Positions 43,001 to 51,921 of a stretch of DNA of 64,000 nucleotides are shown here, in pieces. Origin of the DNA: Branchiostoma belcheri (Eukaryota > Chordata > Leptocardii > Amphioxiformes > Branchiostomatidae); the NCBI RefSeq assembly GCF_001625305.1, contig NW_017804576.1, forward strand, positions 924,100 through 988,099. Reading direction: 5' to 3'. The position numbers were made by a program, and so were the translations under genes. Numbering within the stretch: the first letter of the stretch is position 1; the number at the start of each line of letters is the position of its first letter. Under the pieces are notes generated by a model. The model was not told the DNA's origin. It made no database searches and was given only the letters and a program-made list of their open reading frames with translations.

Positions 43001-46000
43001 AGCTTATTAAAGTGTTGTCTGTCCTTAGGGCCAAGAGCGCCAAATCCCAAGTGCCAATTTTTCCTGCTGCAAAATTGCAGATTGTATAAATTTTTCTTCT
43101 GCAATCTTGAAAATCTATCTGCAGATTGCAGACTGAGGTATTCGGGTGACTACGGGTCACTCTGCGGGTGACCCGTAGTAGGAGACCCCTTCAGTACGAC
43201 TACCAGCTCCATGGTCATACCCTCAAGACGGTTCCCAGTGTTAAATACTTGGGTGTAGCTATAACAAAAGACCTTACCTGGAAAGAACACATTAACAACC
43301 TTTGTAACAAAGCCAACAAGACCTTGGGCTTTTTAAAGAGGAACCTGAAGATCAGCTCCAGGCGCATTAAAGAATTGGCCTACAAGACCTATGTACGCCC
43401 CATACTTGAATATGCGGCGACAGTCTGGGACCCTCATTCCCAACAAGACATTGATAGGCTAGAGGCAGTTCAGCGCAGAGCAGCACGTTTCGTGATGAGA
43501 CGTTACAGGCAAACGTCAAGTCCCACAGAAATGCTAGAGGACCTGAACTGGCCCAGTCTTCAGGCCCGAAGAAAGACAGCCCGACTTGCCATGCTATACC
43601 GCATACAGCATAATATCGTCTGCACAGATGGTCTTAGGGGTAAACTACAGCCTGCCCCAGTACGTGAGAGAAGGGTGCACGGCCAACAGTTTGTACAGCC
43701 AGGTGGTAGGACCCAGTACCGTATGGCCTCTTTTTTGCCACGTACTGTCAAAGAATGGAATGCTCTGCCTCAGACAACGGTGGAAGCCACATCCGTTGAC
43801 ACCTTTGTGTCTAGGGCTTCCAAACTACATCAGTCTTAGGTTGGTGACCTCTCGCCTCCTTCAACTAAAAGTGACAGAATGATCAACTTGATGATAGCGG
43901 TCACTTCAACTGGAAGAGGAAGAGGTATTTCGAACACTGATATGTCACTGGACAATGAACACAGGACATGGTCAGCTCACCACATATCCACAACAAGCTG
44001 CTAGGGGGCCCAAACTAGAGTAACTTCTTCTGGAGCCCAAGAGCTATATCTACCATCCAAAATTCGTGACCCTAGTACATGTATGTCCAGATCATGAGAT
44101 ATCAAAACCTGAAGTTCTGCTGCAGTACCGTAACAAGCCACAAGGGGGCCAAAAATCTTATCATTTTGATGTCTCATCAAGACCTACCCACCAACCAAAT
44201 ATCCAGACAATCAATCAAAGCCTTCTCGAGTTATCGTGTTTACAATCACACAGAATCACAAACAAAATGCTACTGAAAACAACATTCTTGGCAAAGGCAA
44301 CTGTAGATCCTGAAAGTCCTGCACTGGTGAACTACATAAAAGTTATGACCTGAAAAAACATTTGAGGGATCAATCAAGTCCAGTAACTCTACAACCCAGA
44401 TGCTTCATCCAGCACGTCTGCCAGGGGTTCTACCAGGTTTGTCTGAGTTAGATAAATGTTTGTCCAAATAGGAGTGAATGACGGACTCATTTAACAGCTG
44501 CCAAAGAATTTGAACCATCCAAACACAAACGCTGGACACACGATCAGCACAACCTGGCTGTATCTCGACTTTTGGTGTTTGCGATGCCATCCCAACAATA
44601 CTGAACCCTGCATCCGTATCTTTTCATGGTTAGGCCATGTTGATTTGATTATATGGATGACATCCTCCGGGAACCCCAAAATTGATGCGCGAGTGCGAAT
44701 AAAAAAAAAGTTTTGCATTGTTTTCATTATGAAATCTACGTGGTCATGAGGGTTGAACAAATGGGACAGAATATGGTTTGGCGAATAATCTAGTCTTCAA
44801 GTTCATTTCTTTACAATTTCGTCTTTTTTTCATTTGATTTTGGCATTCTACGACATTGGTATGGTTTTTTTGTAACTTACGGTATATTTTTGCTCATTTT
44901 GCAACTGTTTTGTACGATTTACAGTATGGTTGAAAACTTTTTTGAAACGGCCGAAAATTCATGCGCGCGCGGATGTCATCCATATAATCAAATCAACATG
45001 GCCTTACGTGGCAACAATTACTACATCGGTAGAACGTACTGCGCCTGCGCTAAACCTGGATTTTTCAAAGTTTTCATTGGATGTCAACATTGGATCAGAA
45101 TTTTGCCCGTTGCAGACAATTTTTTTTCCTGACACAACATTTGAAAACACGAGACAGAATGTCACCCTTAAATACATGAATAAGCCTAAAACGAGACATT
45201 ATGAAGACGAGACATACAGGTGCAGTATGTTCTGGCGATGTGTTGTCATATCTTGGCTTGTTAGTTTCTTGCTATGCACAATAGGGTGTCATGCAGGCAC
45301 AGTATATGTTCTTCCAACTTGCTGTCATATCTCAACATCTAAGTTTGTTAGTTATTAAGAAATGAGACCAACAATTTGAACCATCCAAACACAAACGCTG
45401 GACACACGATCAGCACAACCTGGCTGCATCTCGACGTTTGGTGTTTGCGATGCCATCCCAACAATACTGAACCCTGCAGCCGTATCTTTCCAAGGTTACG
45501 TGGCAACAACTAGTACATAAATATGGGGTAATGCACCTGCGCAAAACGCAGATTTTTCATTGGATGTCAGCATTAGATCAGAATTTTGCCTGTTGCAAAC
45601 GATATTTTTTCCTGACACAAAATTTGAAAACAAGACAGAATGACATCCTTCACTACGTGAATAAGCCTTAAATGAGGCATTACAAGTTGTACACAGGCAA
45701 AGTACGTTCTGCTGATGTGCTGTCATATCTTAAGCTTGTTAGTTTCCTCAGGAACGAAAACGACATCTTACCTTCTGAGGTTGGCCTGTCCCACCTCGTC
45801 GGCTGTCTGGACTTCGGTGGCGAAGTTTATGTAGTGGATCCAGAGGTCCACGCTCAGTGGGATTGCTTTCAATCCTCGTTCATAGACCTTAGAAAATCAT
45901 ACAGGGAACAGCAGGGCGTTAACACAACAGGAGCCTTCAGGCCGGCACCAGGCCAGAGGAAATACTCGTGAACTAAAGTCGGGCAGAAATCTGTATTGAA

Positions 46001-49000
46001 GTGAATAAAGACTTAATCTCTAACAGTGAAAATGAATATATATGGGTTAAGACGTAGACTTCAACCTGACGTTACCGTTGGAGCGCGGAAACAAGCATGT
46101 CATCTTTGAAGCATGGCAATGGTCATTCCCACTCCCGAGCCTGTTCGGGATCGCTACGCTCGGTGCTCTGCATTCTTCAGAAGTATGTGTAATGCTTGTA
46201 AGGACCCATTAAGTACAGATGTTAACAATGATACTACATACTCCATTCACAGCAAGTTTCTTTTCTTTATATAACACAGCCATTACCGGTCAAATTACGA
46301 GGAGACAAAATTACAAATGCAACAATCATTGAAAATTTGAAATTCCAAATAACAAAAACACAAAAGTGACTGTTGGGTCCATGAAGGAGCAGACTATGTA
46401 CGTTCTATGGCGTGCAATGGTCCCTGTCAATTTGGATCAACTCCTGTGGAGACAGAAAACATGGACGTGAGACAAACCAAAACGCCCAAAATAAATCCAG
46501 AGGGAAATCGGAAAGAAGACAAGCGCGGAGCAGACAGCCAACCACAAGTATATAAACAGCACAACCGGGTTCCTCACATCACGGCTCGAGGTTTCCCCTG
46601 CCCGCCCTCCTGTGCCCAGATGGTATGTCGTCCGGGAGGTATGGGCAGGGTGAAACTCAAGACCACACAGCTGTTGGCAGCCAAGGCAAAGGTTACCGCT
46701 TTCACCATCAATTTTACGACCGAAGGACAATTTTGGAAGCGACATTGTGCCAAATTCATCCTCGAATCTGTACGTCAATGTTGGGTTTTGTTTCGAGTTC
46801 GGGCTATGTTTTTTTTGCCTTCTCCATGCCCATGTTTTCCTGGTACACGTTAACCCTCGAGCGCTGTTTCACTTGTAATTGGCTCTGCTGCCAGAGGGAC
46901 CGGTGAGGGCGCACACTCTCTCCCCGCCTACCTCCTGGGCTTGCTCTACGTTCCCGTGCTTCTTCTCCACGTCTGCGTACTTCTTCCAGTAGCCGTAGCA
47001 GTACGGGTAGCGCATGAAGAAGGCGTCGAACGCTCGCCTCGCCTGAACCAACTTGTTCTGGAAAGGAGAAGAGAAAGACTACAGTTATTTTCTGCTGAAA
47101 AATAGAATACTACGATTCACTGTGGGCTTGTGTGGTGTAACGGCAGTGTGTTTGACTCAGAACTAGAGGTCCTGGGTTCGAATCCAGCCATGCCACCGGT
47201 CTTGTGCCCGTGGGAAAGCACTTTCCACTTTCCACAGACGAAAATGAGTACCTAGCTCTGGTTAGGGCCATCCCTCGAATACGACGCTAAATGGAGGTCC
47301 CATGTGATGCTAATGAGAAGTTCACAGTATAAAAGTGACTATGAAAACATAGAACATAAAAGTACTGTGAAAAACTCAGGAACTGCAGTACAAGATTAGT
47401 GTAACATGGAAACAGCATGTGGATTTGTGGGATGTTTTTCATTCAAGCAACAGTTACACATCAACAGAGTTCTTCCTTTCATGGGATAAGTAATTTACAT
47501 CACAACTTGGCAGCATTTTTCTTGAACTTTTATGAGGAAATAATTTTAGAATGATGACTCTGCACCAGACTCAATCATATCAAGTTCAATCAACAGTTCA
47601 CCATAAACACGGCTATCTCACCCTAACACACATACATCCAGCTGGTTTTTGAATCAGTAAATCACAAAAGGTAACACATGTCAAATACGTGTCAACTCAA
47701 AGCATGTTGCTGCCAGTTATGGAGCCAGGCTTCAGCCAGCTGTCAGAAGTTACATATCTGTCTGCCCAACATTATAAAAACAATTTTCAGTGCTGTTACT
47801 TGTCAACCGTTTATTGGATGTCCACTTTTCTTCATAACAATTTCCAAAGAAGGCCTAAAGTCTAAGTCCATTCTACTACTACTTCTAGTAGTTTTTTTAT
47901 CACCAAATGTTGTATGGGGCTACCACTATCAATACTCTTCCAACTGAACTATCACATGACTGTAATGTAAGACAGTGCAAATTCTAATATACTTTGTGTT
48001 CCAAATTGTTGTAAAGGCCTTCCACTATCCATACTTACCCAACTGTGCTATTCTTTAGATATTTTTGTTCCCAAATGTTGCACAGGGCTACCACTAGTAG
48101 CCTGTGTTTACACAAGCTCTTGGCCGGGAGTTAATGACCCCAACCTTTGGGGCGGGTGGGCGGCTGCCAGGAGCATGATTTAGTCAGGCTAGTAAGTTAA
48201 TAAGTGTAAGATTGTTTCATGCATGTTCCTTTTTCAGTCTCCCTTCTCACCTCATGTTCCACATACTGCAGCAGGTATGTCCAGCCGGTGAAGTCCTGTG
48301 GGTTCTCCTTCACCACCTTCCAGTACTTCTCCAGCTCAGGAGAGTCCGGCTCCTCCTCCTTCGCTCCCTTCCAGTACTCGGGCGAGTCTGGCTTGTTCTC
48401 TGAGCTGGCACCCTTAGTGTACGCCAGCTCCGTCCCAAGGGCCATCTCCATACTGGGTACTGTGGAAAACAATCAATTTATTGCACATCAAACTGTAACA
48501 GGTACAATGTATGGCAAGCTCTTACAGGTACTACATATCTAGCAAGCTGATATCTACCCTAACTCTACAGTTATGCTTATTATATAGGTTGTATGTATCA
48601 AGACTAACACTATCATGAAAGTAGAGGTGATCAGGTGCATTTGTTTGGCAGCAAAACATGCTGTGTCATACACCTAACTCTGCAAGCAGAGGTTCAAGCT
48701 TCAGCTTATTTTTAACATGTTTTTAATTTTAGGCATTTTTATCTGGCTTCTTTTTTTTTTTTGTAATGGTACCTTTTCTTTCACTGTTTTACATCAGCCA
48801 AATTGGTGAAAAATGGATTCTGTCTGGCCAATTTGATACTGTCTTGCAGCCACCAAAGGATGTGCTTGGACTACAAGATTGGACTCAAAGCATTCCAACC
48901 ATGTTTTAGTAATCGTTATGTATTAATATGCCACTGACGGAATGCGGATTATCATTTGAGTGGCTTATTAAGTTATTGAAATACTGATCCTTGGTTTATG

Positions 49001-51916
49001 GATACATTTGTCAAATTGACAAAAGGTCATTTGTTATTCTGTCAGGAACACAGGAGACACGTAAAAATAACTCGGACCTATGTTTCAGAGACAATACACA
49101 ACCCATTTAATTAGTATCTAGACCCTGCTAGACCAGATGGAATATGGCCTTTCCATTTTACAATTCTGTTCTGGCAGAATAAGACAACCATCTGTGGTGT
49201 TGAACATTTGACTTCAAGCGTGACACTCCAGGAAGGACTGCTTACAAGTTGCATGTATGATGTACGTCCTCACCTTTGAAATTATATGGTACTAAATTGT
49301 ACTTACAATGTACAATTGTAAATTTGAATAAGTAGTCTGCATGCATCATACTTGCAAATTTGGGGGCGTCAAATACTGTGATTTTCAGTCGCAAAACATG
49401 ATCAGGTACAACATGTATTCATGTGAACTCTGTAGATACATAACCCTATATCATACCTACAATTTCACGGCTCAACAAGCATATAATATAGTAATTTTTT
49501 CTGCACCAGTAGCTCTTTTCATATATGCACAACACTACACACACACACTTAGCTAAAATACCTGCATAGATACTGCCTAAATGAAGCATGTTTGTTCTGT
49601 GCTGTGGCCAACAGTTCTCCAACCGTGGGAAAACATGTACAGCGCCTCACAGGCACGAAACTGAACTCAAGCTGCGTCTGTCACAACAACACGCCACATC
49701 TGATCTTTCGATCAAATCAACTGACTGAAACAAGTGCTTTTACAAAAGCTGTCGTTTGCCGCCATTGTACTTTTGCACAAGAAAATCACATGCCACCTCT
49801 GCTAGTTTCACTGAAAATGTTGTTACCTTTTTTTTTCCTGATAGTATAGCTTCACACATTGTGGGCAAAGGCAATTAATGGCTTATATGTAAGAAATGTG
49901 ACACAAGTATACACAGATTCTAAATGTATGTGTTCAGATTGTTTATTGAATATTTGGTTTCAGGGCAAGATACAGTTTCTGGTTTTAATAATTCACTCGT
50001 GAGACATGGACTCATCCAGTATACAATCTGCAAGTTCTGCACAATGGCACATTAGTATTGAGTGCACGGTGGCACAGGCTGGTATTGAGTGCACGGTGGC
50101 ACAGGCTGGTATTGAGTGCACGGTGGCACAGGCTGGTATTGAGTGAATGGTGGCATAGGTTGATTGCTTTGTGGTATCCAAATGCCAAAGACACATCTGA
50201 AAGAGATGACAAATAATTTGTTTCAACATAAAATTTGCAACTGTGCACATAAATATTGAGTTCTCGTTGCTAAAAGAACACATCAAAGTCTTCAAAATTA
50301 CCCATATACTACTGAGAGAGCTTCTATATGTTGCCATATTGATGAACAATTCTTAGGTTTCTGAGTACACTCAAATTTCTTGATGAAATTGAGATATGTT
50401 TGATACCAGGAAAGATTTACGTGTGAACCGAATAGCTTGAAAGCTCAAAGTTTTTTCAACAAAATACTGGCGACGAATGAAAAGCCTGAACCGCCCCCCC
50501 CCACTGACAGCGAAAATTTGTAAGAAAGAAAATAATAATTTATGCAACAATACAAAAAAATTAAGGCGATACCGTAGAAACACTCCAGAGAACAAACTTT
50601 AAGATTGGCAAGCATCTGCCGGTAATTAATTTTAATATTAAAGCAAGAAACTTAGCCTTGCATAATTTGATCATACCGAAAAGAGATTGTTAGACGCATT
50701 TGTAAATCCAAAGAGGAGGGGGCAGTCAGTTTGACTACTAAATATTGTTAAACAGCGCGTCAAAGCACAATTAGATTGATCACCCTTGCCCATGGTACTT
50801 TTAGCTATACTATTTTCCTGTAACTCTATGACTAATACTCATAACATTGCTGATATTTTTACATTTATATGGCGTAAATACTGAGGCACGGTACGTACCT
50901 GAGAGCTGGAATGCTCGTTGTAGAAGCCTGCATGCCCTTTTTCCTGAGGCGTAATCGGACCATTTTAGTCTTCGTAATCCGTTGGCAGTCGCCCTCCAAA
51001 TCAATGAAATTCGTAATATTATATTAGCCTTAATGCATAAAGTTTTAATAGCTCTGAGAATTTTACTTAATTCGTAATCGGTGGCGAAAATTTTGCGTAA
51101 TCCGTAATCACTATCACCCCCATACATGCCCTCTAGTACATCCGGGGGCTTCCAAGAGCAACATGAACAGCGACATCTAGCGATGTAGTGAAATAGTACA
51201 TCTTCCGGTTAGTAAATATGGCGGTGGGCCGGATACTCTCTCTCTTCACAGCCAAGGGCGTATATTTCGGCAAAAGGGTACTTTAAAAGTTTCTTTAGTG
51301 TGGAAACTTAGCAAAAAAATGTTTAGATGTCTCGTGGCCTGCTGCCAAAAATATGCCCGGCGACGTTTGCATCATGTATGGACGAAATGAAACCCCCTTT
51401 TTTGGGTCTCTAGTTCCCTGCAGACAGTTACCAAATGTCTACATCCGATCTGATCTACCAGGATATGCACTGGAACTGGACCGGCGACTAGAGATATGCG
51501 ATGTCTGGGCAACAGCGAGTTACACACACACTTTTACACGATCGTGATGGCAATTTTGGGGTAAGAAATGGAATAAATAAAAACACAAGTCAGTCTGAAA
51601 ATGCCAGTAGGTTATGAGGAAGCTGGATACACAATTTCGGAGCTGTATATTTGAGAAACACGGCTTGTAAACATGACCATCCTCTTGAGCGAGCGGTCAC
51701 GTTTCTGCATCCAAACTTTGGAAATCTGTTCCATTGATGGTTAAAAACTACACTCTTCTGAATGATGTACCTTAAAATAATGAGTACACCATACTCTATC
51801 ATATGTCTAGATTGTTTTCACGATATGCTGAGGTATAACCAACCTTCCATGGCCACAGGATGGGTCGGATTGGAGTTAGATATGGGCGTAACGCCGACCG
51901 CACTTTCGTCCGCCAT
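24992..51916 (-). CDS. PRPF39: Pre-mRNA-processing factor 39, 15 exons
   Basis: Spliced product of about 686 residues (human protein about 669). PRPF39 is a nuclear HAT-repeat protein, the animal counterpart of yeast Prp39/Prp42; it dimerises, binds U1 snRNP and aids 5' splice-site selection. Visible family blocks in order: [168 protein letters not shown], then a Pro-Met-rich and Asn-Tyr-Gln-rich tail. All phases agree. The region from residue 28 on is secure; the first exon is tentative. Introns hold most of the window's transposon fragments. Confidence 0.95.
25716..25899 (-). CDS. PRPF39: PRPF39 exon 14 (Met-Pro-rich)
   Basis: Residues 604-665: [16 protein letters not shown], a low-complexity MPPP/APAP stretch, then [13 protein letters not shown]. 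Its 5' part is tandemly duplicated upstream at 25981-26071. Confidence 0.92.
25981..26071 (-). pseudogene. Ghost copy of PRPF39 exon 14 start
   Basis: Near-identical tandem copy of the [16 protein letters not shown] coding bases, adjoining the true copy. The acceptor AG is changed to TG and a 7-base insertion shifts the frame, so it is probably inert. The duplicated unit is about 160 bp and includes flanking intron. Confidence 0.88.
26135..26215 (+). repeat. Half copy of CGAAACGTTGG family
   Basis: ccctgatgaaggtgacag...accgaaacattgg. The stem bases have changed yet can still mostly pair. Confidence 0.65.
26672..26752 (-). CDS. PRPF39: PRPF39 exon 13
   Basis: Residues 577-604: [20 protein letters not shown] then KRAPEGTG. 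Acceptor ttcttgcag, donor gtaagg. Confidence 0.92.
26753..27455 (-). other. PRPF39: GC-AG intron (PRPF39 intron 12)
   Basis: Reads GAGAG/gcgagt at the donor and ttcttgcag at the acceptor. Frame across the join is [13 protein letters not shown]. The matching GT donor is absent; this is the minor but normal GC class of U2 intron. Confidence 0.85.
27035..27400. repeat. Element with tcgaaatac / tatttcga ends
   Basis: Begins ggggtcgaaatacc and ends aatctatttcgatccc. Relatives with similar ends at 24697-24977, 38264-38632 and 42749-43935. Confidence 0.6.
27456..27640 (-). CDS. PRPF39: PRPF39 exon 12 (GC donor)
   Basis: Residues 516-577: [20 protein letters not shown], then [20 protein letters not shown]. 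The exon ends GAGAG/gcgagt, a GC-AG intron; the GC donor is required to join [10 protein letters not shown] in frame. Two ghost copies of its 5' end lie upstream. Confidence 0.92.
27753..27790 (-). pseudogene. Ghost copy 1 of PRPF39 exon 12 start
   Basis: Repeats the bases for the first dozen codons of exon 12 (NAKLYLQL), about 115 bp upstream of the true exon. The acceptor region is altered. Confidence 0.8.
27979..28016 (+). repeat. (TAC)n microsatellite
   Basis: About twelve TAC units between the two PRPF39 exon 12 ghosts. Confidence 0.9.
28062..28190 (-). pseudogene. Ghost copy 2 of PRPF39 exon 12 start
   Basis: Carries the first codons of exon 12 (NAKLYL) plus about 90 bp of adjoining intron closely matching 27648-27745. 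This shows that the duplicated unit spans the intron-exon border. Confidence 0.8.
28410..28510 (-). mobile_element. SINE body fragment, antisense
   Basis: Contains cctgggtggagtgagga and cccttcccaagg, matching the SINE body complement only. Confidence 0.5.
28630..28881. mobile_element. Mutator-like MITE with perfect 9-bp TSD
   Basis: 252 bp, ends agcacgtcggcagaacg and complement, flanked by cagagatac on both sides. Confidence 0.9.
28897..29036 (+). repeat. 140-bp repeat, copy 1
   Basis: Appears identical to 31545-31684; contains attatataagcagtcc, like a TATA box. Confidence 0.9.
29262..29321 (-). CDS. PRPF39: PRPF39 exon 11
   Basis: Residues 496-515: [20 protein letters not shown], the short HAT helix before [11 protein letters not shown]. 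Sixty bases, phase 0 at both ends, so skipping it would stay in frame. Confidence 0.92.
29763..29971 (-). CDS. PRPF39: PRPF39 exon 10
   Basis: Residues 426-495: [40 protein letters not shown], then KLARFMAK. Donor gtgggc leads into a GTTT microsatellite. Confidence 0.95.
30324..30720. mobile_element. Harbinger-like MITE, family A
   Basis: 397 bp, family A ends, TTA on both sides. In PRPF39 intron 9. Confidence 0.87.
31016..31252 (-). mobile_element. LINE ORF2 C-terminal fragment
   Basis: Encodes [20 protein letters not shown] then [13 protein letters not shown], the standard ORF2 end. In PRPF39 intron 9. Confidence 0.72.
31545..31684 (+). repeat. 140-bp repeat, copy 2
   Basis: Appears identical to 28897-29036. 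Followed by a 45-bp direct repeat (taagacttttatcctagttc at 31767 and 31979), so possibly part of a terminal-repeat retroelement. Confidence 0.9.
31767..32023 (+). repeat. Direct repeats and hammerhead-like core
   Basis: Two 45-bp copies bracket ttgaagaagcc...ggcgaaac at 31829-31852 and a piece (agatgtcggtagcttgagg) also found at 40151. Confidence 0.7.
32391..32517 (-). CDS. PRPF39: PRPF39 exon 9
   Basis: Residues 384-426: [43 protein letters not shown]. Donor gtgggc. Confidence 0.95.
32574..32958. mobile_element. Harbinger-like MITE, family A
   Basis: 385 bp, family A ends, TTA on both sides. In PRPF39 intron 8. Confidence 0.87.
33292..33556. mobile_element. Harbinger-like MITE, family B, internal deletion
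   Basis: 265 bp, ends ggccataccatcttaat and complement-like, TCA on both sides. Confidence 0.8.
33870..35150 (-). mobile_element. LINE with 267-codon reverse-transcriptase remnant
   Basis: Open frame 35138-34335 encodes the RT C-terminal half: [63 protein letters not shown]. The 3' UTR ends in (CAAA)n at about 33890. It is 5'-truncated next to (ATTC)n and lies in the same direction as PRPF39, 20 bp from the exon 8 donor. The long open frame implies a recent copy. Confidence 0.88.
35169..35333 (-). CDS. PRPF39: PRPF39 exon 8
   Basis: Residues 329-383: [55 protein letters not shown]. Donor gttggt is weak. At least three decayed copies of its first 30 or so bases lie 350-900 bp upstream. Confidence 0.95.
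35355..35640 (-). repeat. Tandem array of LINE 3' tails
   Basis: Five to six units of about 45 bp, each with ctgtatagccggtataacc and cataacacaccagc. The unit matches the stem-loop tail of the CR1-like LINE at 15318-15400. Confidence 0.92.
35676..36245 (-). pseudogene. Ghost copies of PRPF39 exon 8 start (three)
   Basis: Decayed copies of the [14 protein letters not shown] border lie at about 35676-35740, 35758-35820 and 35950-36245. Each is followed by intron bases like 'acaggcagggaattaaaggc' next to the true exon. The third is split by a 254-bp MITE with 9-bp target-site duplications. Confidence 0.82.
35974..36227. mobile_element. Mutator-like MITE inside a ghost exon
   Basis: 254 bp, ends agcacgtcggcagaac and acgtgct, flanked by a perfect 9-bp duplication gaagtacgg that belongs to the PRPF39 exon 8 ghost. 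Confidence 0.9.
37214..37830. mobile_element. MITE family D, tandem form
   Basis: Ends ggcctaggaaaaaaaatg and complement. The internal unit with ggctagtgatccaactca occurs twice. TAA at left. Confidence 0.75.
38264..38632. repeat. tcgaaatac-ended element, copy 1
   Basis: Inverted relative to 42749-43146, with ggccccaaggacagacaac and caatctgcagatag shared. Confidence 0.78.
38795..39023. mobile_element. Mutator-like MITE, diverged
   Basis: cagaacatactgtgcctacgc at left, tatgttctgcagacatgct at right. Sits next to PRPF39 exon 7. Confidence 0.6.
39057..39164 (-). CDS. PRPF39: PRPF39 exon 7
   Basis: Residues 293-328: [36 protein letters not shown]. Phase 0; donor gtgagt. Confidence 0.94.
40219..40402 (-). 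CDS. PRPF39: PRPF39 exon 6
   Basis: Residues 231-292: [20 protein letters not shown], then a Pro/Gly/Asp-rich linker ([13 protein letters not shown]) matching the flexible linker of vertebrate PRPF39. Donor gtgact. Confidence 0.93.
40456..40816. mobile_element. Harbinger-like MITE, family B
   Basis: 361 bp, ends ggccacaccaatttgattt and complement, TTA on both sides. Begins 53 bp from PRPF39 exon 6. Confidence 0.87.
40820..42520. other. PRPF39 intron 5 remainder
   Basis: AT-rich. 42050-42420 looks like a LINE 3' tail (repeated gtgcaataatctagtgc and a gcctgcgggctgc hairpin). I see nothing else. Confidence 0.5.
42522..42689 (-). CDS. PRPF39: PRPF39 exon 5
   Basis: Residues 175-231: [40 protein letters not shown], then [15 protein letters not shown]-rich run precedes the acceptor; donor gtgagt. 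Confidence 0.95.
42749..43935. repeat. tcgaaatac-ended element, copy 2, split by a LINE
   Basis: Starts cagtggtcgaaatac and ends gtatttcgaacactg; the LINE at 43147-43920 has inserted near its right end. Confidence 0.72.
43147..43920 (+). mobile_element. LINE reverse-transcriptase C-terminal fragment
   Basis: Open for 223 codons: [60 protein letters not shown]. Antisense to PRPF39 in intron 4. Confidence 0.88.
44509..45735 (+). repeat. Tandem duplication, units at 44509 and 45376
   Basis: Both units begin tttgaaccatccaaacacaa and run through the same Mutator-like piece. The first has gained the MITE at 44633. Confidence 0.88.
44633..45003. mobile_element. Harbinger-like MITE, family A, with empty paralogous site
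   Basis: 371 bp, TTA on both sides. The second tandem unit has only ggttacgtggcaaca with one TTA at 45496. Confidence 0.93.
45772..45887 (-). CDS. PRPF39: PRPF39 exon 4
   Basis: Residues 137-175: [38 protein letters not shown]. Acceptor ttttctaag, donor gtaaga. Confidence 0.95.
46932..47057 (-). CDS. PRPF39: PRPF39 exon 3
   Basis: Residues 95-136: [40 protein letters not shown]. Phase 0 at both ends; acceptor ttctcctttccag, donor gtaggc. Confidence 0.95.
47125..47310 (+). mobile_element. tRNA-derived SINE
   Basis: Head gcttgtgtggtgtaacgg, B box gggttcgaatcc, in PRPF39 intron 2. Confidence 0.78.
48251..48459 (-). CDS. PRPF39: PRPF39 exon 2
   Basis: Residues 25-94. If exon 1 is wrong, translation could start at Met28 (48451). 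Contains an imperfect internal repeat (KPDSPEYWK / [12 protein letters not shown]) and the first HAT helix pair [17 protein letters not shown]. Donor gtgaga. Confidence 0.9.
48780..48880. repeat. taatctccaa-family fragment
   Basis: ggccaatttgatactgtcttg and caccaaaggatgtgcttgga match the 21537 foldback. Confidence 0.5.
48900..50040. other. PRPF39 intron 1 interior
   Basis: AT-rich; no coding, RNA or clear transposon feature seen. Confidence 0.5.
50050..50162. repeat. Minisatellite, 27-bp unit, about four copies
   Basis: Unit gtattgagtgcacggtggcacaggct without its last bases, last unit diverged. Length divisible by three, so all frames look coding; no gene evidence. Confidence 0.93.
51201..51226 (+). 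promoter_or_regulatory. ETS plus YY1-type start-site motifs
   Basis: CTTCCGG at about 51203 is followed by AAATATGGCGG. This pairing is common at TATA-less animal promoters with the YY1 motif spanning the start codon. It could serve the + strand candidate gene and, divergently, an alternative PRPF39 first exon. Confidence 0.4.
51218..51547 (+). CDS. Candidate small two-exon gene, unknown function
   Basis: An ATG within aaatATGGCGG (YY1-type), 11 bases after an ETS-type CTTCCGG, opens [20 protein letters not shown] (51218-51277), a basic amphipathic start like a mitochondrial targeting signal. A possible intron 51278-51427 (gtactt ... ctgcagacag) joins [20 protein letters not shown] to a TGA at 51547, giving 59 residues. 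I do not recognise the protein. Further or different exons are possible, and the whole model depends on start context and frame only. Confidence 0.3.
51844..51916 (-). CDS. PRPF39: PRPF39 exon 1 (tentative start)
   Basis: An ATG inside aaacATGGCGGACG opens [15 protein letters not shown] and reaches a GAAG/gttggt donor in phase 1, which joins exon 2 in frame (Val25). The start overlaps a YY1-type motif common at animal promoters. An alternative upstream exon with a better donor ends at 50899. Confidence 0.5.
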
Positions 51917-51921
51917 GTTTC
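51907..51921 (-). promoter_or_regulatory. YY1-type motif at the PRPF39 start
   Basis: On the - strand the bases read aaacATGGCGGACG, a good YY1 consensus over the proposed PRPF39 start codon. TMEM179 starts 350 bp away on the other strand, so a shared promoter is possible. Confidence 0.45.

Noticed and set aside
43168..43839. Host protein of 223 residues
   Set aside because: It is the C-terminal part of a LINE ORF2, antisense in a PRPF39 intron.
46407..46853. Open frame of 148 codons on the + strand in PRPF39 intron 3
   Set aside because: No recognisable motif, no promoter or splice context, and an equally long frame on the other strand. Kept as chance.
50050..50162. 27-bp units that could be a repeat protein or CRISPR
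   Set aside because: Direct minisatellite with no spacers, no splice sites and no family resemblance.
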